This document shows, one piece after another, positions 59,924 through 64,000 of a stretch of DNA of 64,000 bases. The number at the start of each line of letters is the position of its first letter. The stretch's first letter is position 1. The position numbers were made by a program, and so were the translations under genes. Source of the stretch: Candidatus Mycobacterium methanotrophicum (lineage in GTDB: Bacteria > Actinomycetota > Actinomycetes > Mycobacteriales > Mycobacteriaceae). The notes beneath the pieces are model-generated. The model saw only the letters and a list, made by a program, of their open reading frames with translations, did no database searches and was not told where the DNA came from. The DNA is taken from contig NZ_CP097320.1 in the NCBI RefSeq assembly GCF_023515995.1, positions 1,116,001 to 1,180,000 on the forward strand, read 5' to 3'.

Positions 59924-61174
59924 ATGGCGGCGCTCTCGACTGGAGATGGTTTCCCCGACGTGGTGGTCGCCGGCGTCGCAATGACGACTGCACTGGCTAC
60001 AGAGGCCGACAGCACCTGGAAGAAGTTGCTGGACGAACAGAGCGGGATCCGCGTGCTCGATGATGCTTTCATCGACGAGTTCGACCTACCGGTTCGCATC
60101 GGTGGGCGCCTGCTCGAGGATTTCGACCATGAACTAACGCGGACGGAACTGCGCCGGTTTCTGCGTGTGCAGAAGATGTCGACAGTGCTGGGCCGGCGAG
60201 TGTGGGCCAACGCCGGGTCGCCCGAGGTTGACACCACTCGGTTGATGGTTTCCATCGGATTGGGGATGGGCTCGACTGACGAGATGGTGGACGCGTACGA
60301 CGATATCCGCGAACGCGGCGTTCGAGCTATCCCGCCATTGGGGGTGCAGAAAGCCATGCCCAACGCGCCGGCCGCGGGGGTCGGCCTGGAACGTGGCGCC
60401 AAAGCCGGCATCGTCACGCCGGTTTCTGCCGATGCCTCCGGGGCCGAGGCCATCGCCCAGGCGTGGCGCCAAATCGTGCTCGGCGAGGCCGACATCGCGA
60501 TCTGTGGCGGTGTTGAAACCAGAATCGAGGCAGTGCCGATCGCCGCGTTCGCTCAACTGCACCTGTTATCCACGAACAACGCCGATCCGGCGGGCGCGTG
60601 CCGCCCGTTCGACAAGGACCGCGACGGTATGGTGTTCGGCGAAGCCGGTGCGCTGATGGTCATCGAGACCGAGGAGCACGCGAAAGCCCGCGGCGCCAAC
60701 ATTTTGGCTCGGCTGATGGGCGCCGGTATCACCTCGGACGCTCACCACATCGTGGCTCCCGATCCAAGTGGCGAACGGGCCGGCCACGCGATCACTCGGG
60801 CGATCGAGCTTGCCGGGCTGACTGCGGGCGACATCGATCACGTCAACGCGCACGCGGCCGGCACCGCAGTCGGCGACCTGGCCGAGGCGAGGGCGATAAA
60901 CAACGCATTCGGCGCCCATCGGCCGGCAGTCTACGCAGCGAAGGCGGCACTGGGCTGTTCGATTGGCGCTGTTGGTGCGGTGGAGTCGGTTCTGACCGTG
61001 CTGGCGCTGCGGGACGGCATCGTCCCGCCGACGTTGAACCTGCGCAATTTGGACCCGCAGATCGATCTGGACGTGGTGGCCGATGAGCCACGCGCTGGCA
61101 ATTACCGGTACGCGATCAACAATGCGTTCAGTTTCGGTGGCCACAACGTAGCCTTGGCCTTCGGAAAGTATTGA
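59924..61174 (+). CDS. KasA/KasB-type ketosynthase with altered catalytic triad
   Basis: A 416-residue member of the mycolic-acid elongating beta-ketoacyl-ACP synthases, the same length and numbering as KasA. By eye it is roughly half identical to KasA/KasB: P-F-D-K-D-R-D-G near 228-235, F-G-E-A-G-A-L near 238-244, G-A-G-I-T-S-D-A near 266-273, S-I-G-A-V-G-A near 346-352 and [11 protein letters not shown] at the end. At the triad (Cys171, His311, His345; Lys340) it has Asp170 (V-S-A-D-A-S-G), His310, Lys340 and Cys345 (A-L-G-C-S-I-G). Condensation needs the Cys, so normal activity is unlikely. Start ATG 59924. Confidence 0.88.
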   Translation: MAALSTGDGFPDVVVAGVAMTTALATEADSTWKKLLDEQSGIRVLDDAFIDEFDLPVRIGGRLLEDFDHELTRTELRRFLRVQKMSTVLGRRVWANAGSPEVDTTRLMVSIGLGMGSTDEMVDAYDDIRERGVRAIPPLGVQKAMPNAPAAGVGLERGAKAGIVTPVSADASGAEAIAQAWRQIVLGEADIAICGGVETRIEAVPIAAFAQLHLLSTNNADPAGACRPFDKDRDGMVFGEAGALMVIETEEHAKARGANILARLMGAGITSDAHHIVAPDPSGERAGHAITRAIELAGLTAGDIDHVNAHAAGTAVGDLAEARAINNAFGAHRPAVYAAKAALGCSIGAVGAVESVLTVLALRDGIVPPTLNLRNLDPQIDLDVVADEPRAGNYRYAINNAFSFGGHNVALAFGKY

Positions 61175-61357
61175 CGAGCCGCCGTCCCCTCAAGTCTTGG
61201 GCCACAGGCTTTTTGGTGAGCAAGGACGCAGTGCGTCGCCGCCTCGGGCGGCGCGTCAGAGGCGTGCGTGTGCCGCGATTGAGAAGGGTGCGTTATATAG
61301 TCGTTCACCAAAAGCAGACCCTGACGACCTGAACACAACTTGAAAGGTCAACCTCAG

Positions 61358-62245
61358 ATGACGCACACCGGCGTGGGCGGTTCGCCGAAATTGCGGCCGG
61401 CCTACGAGGACGTTCAAGCCCATTACGACATCTCCAACGATTTCTTCGGACTGTTCCAGGACCCGACGCGCACCTACAGCTGCGCGTACTACGAACGCGA
61501 TGACATGACGCTGGAAGAAGCCCAGCTCGCCAAGATCGACCTCGCCCTCGGCAAGCTTGGCCTAGAGCCCGGAATGACGCTGCTCGACGTCGGCTGCGGT
61601 TGGGGCTCGGTGATGAAGCGGGCAGTCGAACGATACGACGTCAACGTCGTCGGGCTGACCTTGAGCAAGAACCAATGTGCTCTGGGCGAACAATTGCTCG
61701 ATCAGGTCGACACTGTTCGCTCTCGGCGAATGTTGCTGCGCGGCTGGGAGGAGTTCGACGAGCCCGTCGACCGCATTGTCAGCATCGAGGCGTTCGAGGC
61801 TTTCCCCAAATCGCGCTACAAAGCCTTCTTCGATCTGTGCTACCGCGTCATGCCCAGCGACGGTCGAATGGTCCTGCAGACGATCATGGGTCACCCGCTC
61901 AAGCGCTGGCCCGAGATGGGCATCCCCATCACTATGACCGATCTGAAGTTCATGCGGTTCATCGCCGCAGAAATTTTTCCTGGCGGCTCCGTGCCGTGCG
62001 ACGAAGACGTCGTCGAGTACTCAACAGCCGCAGGGTTTTCGGCTGAAGAATTGCAAAAAATGACCACCCATTATGTTCGGACACTCGATACCTGGTCGAC
62101 CAAGTTGCAGGCCGCCCGCGACGACGCTATTGCGGTGACCTCCGCCCAGGTGTACGACCACTACATGCGCTATCTGACCGGATGTTCGGATTTCTTCCGG
62201 CGGAACATCTCTGAGGTGGGACAGTTCACCCTGGTGAAGCGGTAG
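61358..62245 (+). CDS. Mycolic acid methyltransferase, third paralogue
   Basis: A 295-residue member of the same family as UmaA and CmaA2: A-H-Y-D-I-S-N-D-F-F near 21-30, C-A-Y-Y-E-R-D-D-M near 42-50, V-G-C-G-W-G-S near 78-84 and L-T-G-C-S-D-F-F near the end. At the catalytic positions it has Glu147 (A-F-E-A-F, with Ala replacing the usual His) and Gln174 (M-V-L-Q-T). ATG 61358 is preferred (M-T-H-T-G); a frame to 61340 exists. It is downstream of the ketosynthase in the same direction, 183 nt away. Confidence 0.82.
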   Translation: MTHTGVGGSPKLRPAYEDVQAHYDISNDFFGLFQDPTRTYSCAYYERDDMTLEEAQLAKIDLALGKLGLEPGMTLLDVGCGWGSVMKRAVERYDVNVVGLTLSKNQCALGEQLLDQVDTVRSRRMLLRGWEEFDEPVDRIVSIEAFEAFPKSRYKAFFDLCYRVMPSDGRMVLQTIMGHPLKRWPEMGIPITMTDLKFMRFIAAEIFPGGSVPCDEDVVEYSTAAGFSAEELQKMTTHYVRTLDTWSTKLQAARDDAIAVTSAQVYDHYMRYLTGCSDFFRRNISEVGQFTLVKR

Positions 62246-62246
62246 G

Positions 62247-62480
62247 TCAAACGCCGGGCGGCGCGCCGATTGCCAGGCCCACCATCAGCAGTGCGCCGGC
62301 TTGGCGCACATGCACCCAGGCCAGCGCCGCGTACCACAGTGGCCATACCGGGAAGCTGGCCGGCGGCTCGTCGGGGGCAGGCGGCGAAAATACGGCCACA
62401 CCTTGACAAGTCGCGTCGTGCGCGGGGCATAGGACCAGGAGCGAGCCCAGGAGCGCAGCCGGACCGAACCGCCATGTCAG
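62247..62480 (-). pseudogene. UbiA-type prenyltransferase C-terminal remnant
   Basis: One minus-strand frame of 77 codons reads T-W-R-F-G-P-A-A-L-L-G-S-L-L-V-L, then F-P-V-W-P-L-W-Y-A-A-L-A-W-V-H-V-R-Q-A-G-A-L-L-M-V-G-L-A-I. The second part is typical of the last helices of UbiA-family prenyltransferases (P-x-W-P-L-W-Y-x-x-x-A-x-x-H). There is no start codon other than a doubtful CTG at 62480. Rv0471c is in this position in M. tuberculosis; this could be its short equivalent or a truncated remnant. Confidence 0.45.
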
Positions 62481-63172
62481 TCATCAGTACCGCTCGTTGA
62501 GCCGGGCAGCGGCGGCACGATCGGCGACGGATGCGGTTGCCCGCGGAACTTCTCCAACGATCCGCCGACCTCCACGATCCCGCACAGCGCGCTCCAGCTC
62601 AGCATGGTCAGATAGTCGATCAGCTCGTCGGCACTCATCCGCGGGTCGAGCAGCCACGAGTGAGTAGCCAGCTGGACCCCGCCGACAATGTGGTACGCCC
62701 ACGGCTCCACCCCGCCGATGTCCATCCCGGCCGCTTTCATCCGGCGGCGCAGCATCACCGCGAGCATCCGGGCAATGATCCGCTCGGAGTCGGCGATCAC
62801 CTTGCTTTTGCTGGCCGAGCTGTTGGCCATCACGAACCGGTACGGTTCGGGTTCGTTGGCCACGGTGTGCACGTATACCCGGATGATTTCGCGGGTCAGG
62901 TCGAAGCCGTCGAGGTTCGACGACAGTGCCGCCGTCATGTTGGGGATCAGCGTGATCTGCGCGAACCGCATCATCACCGCGGTGGTCAGATCGTTCTTGT
63001 CGACGAAATAGCGGTAGAGCACGGTCTTGGAGACGCCGATTTCACTGGCGATCTCGTCCATGCTCACGAAGCGACCGCGCCGTCGAATCGCGTCGATTGT
63101 CCCGTCGATCAGCTCATTGCGACGTTCCACCTTGTGCCGGTGCCAACGCCGCTTCCGGCCATCGGATTTCAC
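62477..63172 (-). CDS. TetR family regulator (Rv0472c-like)
   Basis: A 231-residue TetR regulator from GTG 63172 (V-K-S-D-G-R-K-R-R-W), close to the 234 of Rv0472c; a longer frame reaches 63214. The DNA-binding domain is L-I-D-G-T-I-D-A-I-R, R-F-V-S-M-D-E-I-A-S-E-I-G-V-S-K-T-V-L-Y-R-Y-F-V-D-K near 21-62. The ligand domain includes F-V-M-A-N-S-S-A-S-K-S-K near 112 and a C-terminal W-S-A-L-C-G-I helix. Ligand unknown; it is divergent from the DUF445 gene and may control the neighbouring mycolate genes. Confidence 0.85.
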   Translation of the reverse strand: MKSDGRKRRWHRHKVERRNELIDGTIDAIRRRGRFVSMDEIASEIGVSKTVLYRYFVDKNDLTTAVMMRFAQITLIPNMTAALSSNLDGFDLTREIIRVYVHTVANEPEPYRFVMANSSASKSKVIADSERIIARMLAVMLRRRMKAAGMDIGGVEPWAYHIVGGVQLATHSWLLDPRMSADELIDYLTMLSWSALCGIVEVGGSLEKFRGQPHPSPIVPPLPGSTSGTDD

Positions 63173-63444
63173 CGCACCGGCTCGGGCCTGCTGTGCCACT
63201 ATCGACAATCCCATTCGCTAGGTGCTGTTCATAGTACGGGTTATCGACGACGTTTTCTCGGCCTGCACCTCACCGTATGCGGCTTCGCCGTGGGATCGGT
63301 AACTGTTACCGCCCCCAATGCGCCGGGTGTTGTACGGTCCGCAGCTACCTCGATGGCGGATGATGGTCGGGTGGCACTTGCACCGCACCGGAACCCAGGT
63401 GCCGAGCTGATAGCCGAGGCCCGCGGGCGGCGCAGACAGATCCG
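63173..63444. promoter_or_regulatory. Divergent promoter region between tetR and the DUF445 gene
   Basis: About 270 bp contain the back-to-back control region of the TetR gene (minus) and the DUF445 gene (plus). A TetR-type operator is expected here, but I did not find a clean palindrome by eye. Confidence 0.4.
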
Positions 63445-64000
63445 ATGACGCCGACGGCGCCCCAGACCGGCAAACCTGCCTCGCTGGCGGAATCGTTCGC
63501 CGGGGCCGATCCGCGGGCCGATGCCCAGCGGCGTCGGGCACTGCGCCGGATGAAAGTGGTGGCGCTGAGTTTTCTGGTCGGCGCCACCGGGCTGTTCCTC
63601 GGCTGCCGATGGGCCCAGTCCAGCGGCCTTACCCCCACCTGGGTCGGCTACGTGGGGGCCGCCGCAGAAGCCGGCATGGTCGGTGCGTTGGCGGACTGGT
63701 TTGCGGTGACGGCGCTGTTCAAGCACCCACTGGGGATCCCGATACCGCACACCGCGATCATCAAGCGCAAGAAAGACCAGCTCGGGGAAGGCCTGGGAAC
63801 ATTCGTGCGGGAGAACTTCCTTTCGCCGCCGGTGGTGGAAACCAAGCTTCGCGACGCGCAGATTCCGGGCCGGCTAGGCAAGTGGCTATCGGAGACCTTG
63901 CATGCCCCGCGAGTGGCCGCCGAGACGGCCACCGTGCTGCGAGTCCTGGTGGAGCTGCTGCGCGACGACGACGTCCAGCTCGTGATCGACCGGATGATTG
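63445..64000 (+). CDS. DUF445 membrane protein, 3' end beyond window
   Basis: From ATG 63445 the frame is open to the window edge (185 codons visible). It has an Arg/Ala-rich start, one hydrophobic segment (V-V-A-L-S-F-L-V-G-A-T-G-L-F-L near 37-51), A-A-E-A-G-M-V-G-A-L-A-D-W-F-A-V-T-A-L-F near 72-91 and H-P-L-G-I-P-I-P-H-T-A-I near 93-104. These are the N-terminal signatures of the DUF445 family (Rv0473). Function unknown; the family may be linked to the cell envelope. Confidence 0.85.
   Translation, partial: MTPTAPQTGKPASLAESFAGADPRADAQRRRALRRMKVVALSFLVGATGLFLGCRWAQSSGLTPTWVGYVGAAAEAGMVGALADWFAVTALFKHPLGIPIPHTAIIKRKKDQLGEGLGTFVRENFLSPPVVETKLRDAQIPGRLGKWLSETLHAPRVAAETATVLRVLVELLRDDDVQLVIDRMI

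Overview
The window is a stretch of actinobacterial chromosome, almost certainly Mycobacterium. It is GC-rich, has GTG starts and overlapping stop/start operons, and carries signature mycobacterial genes: MmpS/MmpL, mycolic acid methyltransferases, a KasA/KasB-type ketosynthase, RamB, LpdC, isocitrate lyase, VirR, CtpH and SodC. Gene order follows, from memory, the M. tuberculosis interval Rv0424c to Rv0473, but that backbone is broken by insertions and deletions. Rv numbers below are names for orthologous positions recalled from knowledge, not search results.

Layout. 1-1.44 kb: stress-signalling genes (PAS-ANTAR, STAS) and a decayed chimera. 1.44-10.5 kb: conserved block (Rv0424c-like gene, ctpH, xthA, GNAT, def, DUF3263 gene, virR). 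10.5-18.6 kb: accessory island 1, with a 13E12-type HNH remnant, a sulfide:quinone reductase (SQR), DUF302, DsbA-like and zinc-ribbon genes, a CstR-type repressor, mmpS-mmpL, and a second repressor paralogue. 18.7-21.2 kb: conserved sodC, a YbdK-type ligase and a Lon-N protein. 21.2-30.2 kb: accessory island 2, mostly on the minus strand: nirA, cysH, fprA, ferredoxin, DUF2892, a second SQR, methyltransferases and a YeeE remnant. 30.2-35.1 kb: conserved AAA ATPase, pssA, psd and an SDR (moeA2, expected here, is absent). 35.1-45.2 kb: mosaic region with PH-domain genes, a helicase, an M24 peptidase fused to the tail of GroEL2, an AbiEi-like gene, a frameshifted amidohydrolase, a DinB-like gene and several gene fusions. 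45.4-57.8 kb: conserved block from the prolyl oligopeptidase gene through lpdC, ramB, aceA and fadB2. 57.9-62.2 kb: three mycolic acid methyltransferases around an unusual ketosynthase. 62.2-64 kb: a prenyltransferase remnant, a TetR gene and a DUF445 gene cut by the window edge.

Two systems stand out. First, both accessory islands are built around sulfide and persulfide chemistry, and six 16-bp boxes with the same 6-4-6 architecture lie at their gene starts. One encoded repressor has the C36/C65 pair without the copper-binding histidine, which fits a persulfide sensor. The sulfite/APS-reducing part of island 2 is damaged (nirA frameshift, CysH cluster ligand lost, ferredoxin frameshift), while the SQR/DUF2892 part is intact. 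Second, the ketosynthase at 59.9 kb keeps the KasA fold and length but has Asp in place of the nucleophilic Cys and Cys in place of the second His. It sits among methyltransferases that also vary at active-site positions.

The region also carries many in-frame or near in-frame gene fusions and short tandem duplications, suggesting repeated illegitimate-recombination deletions.
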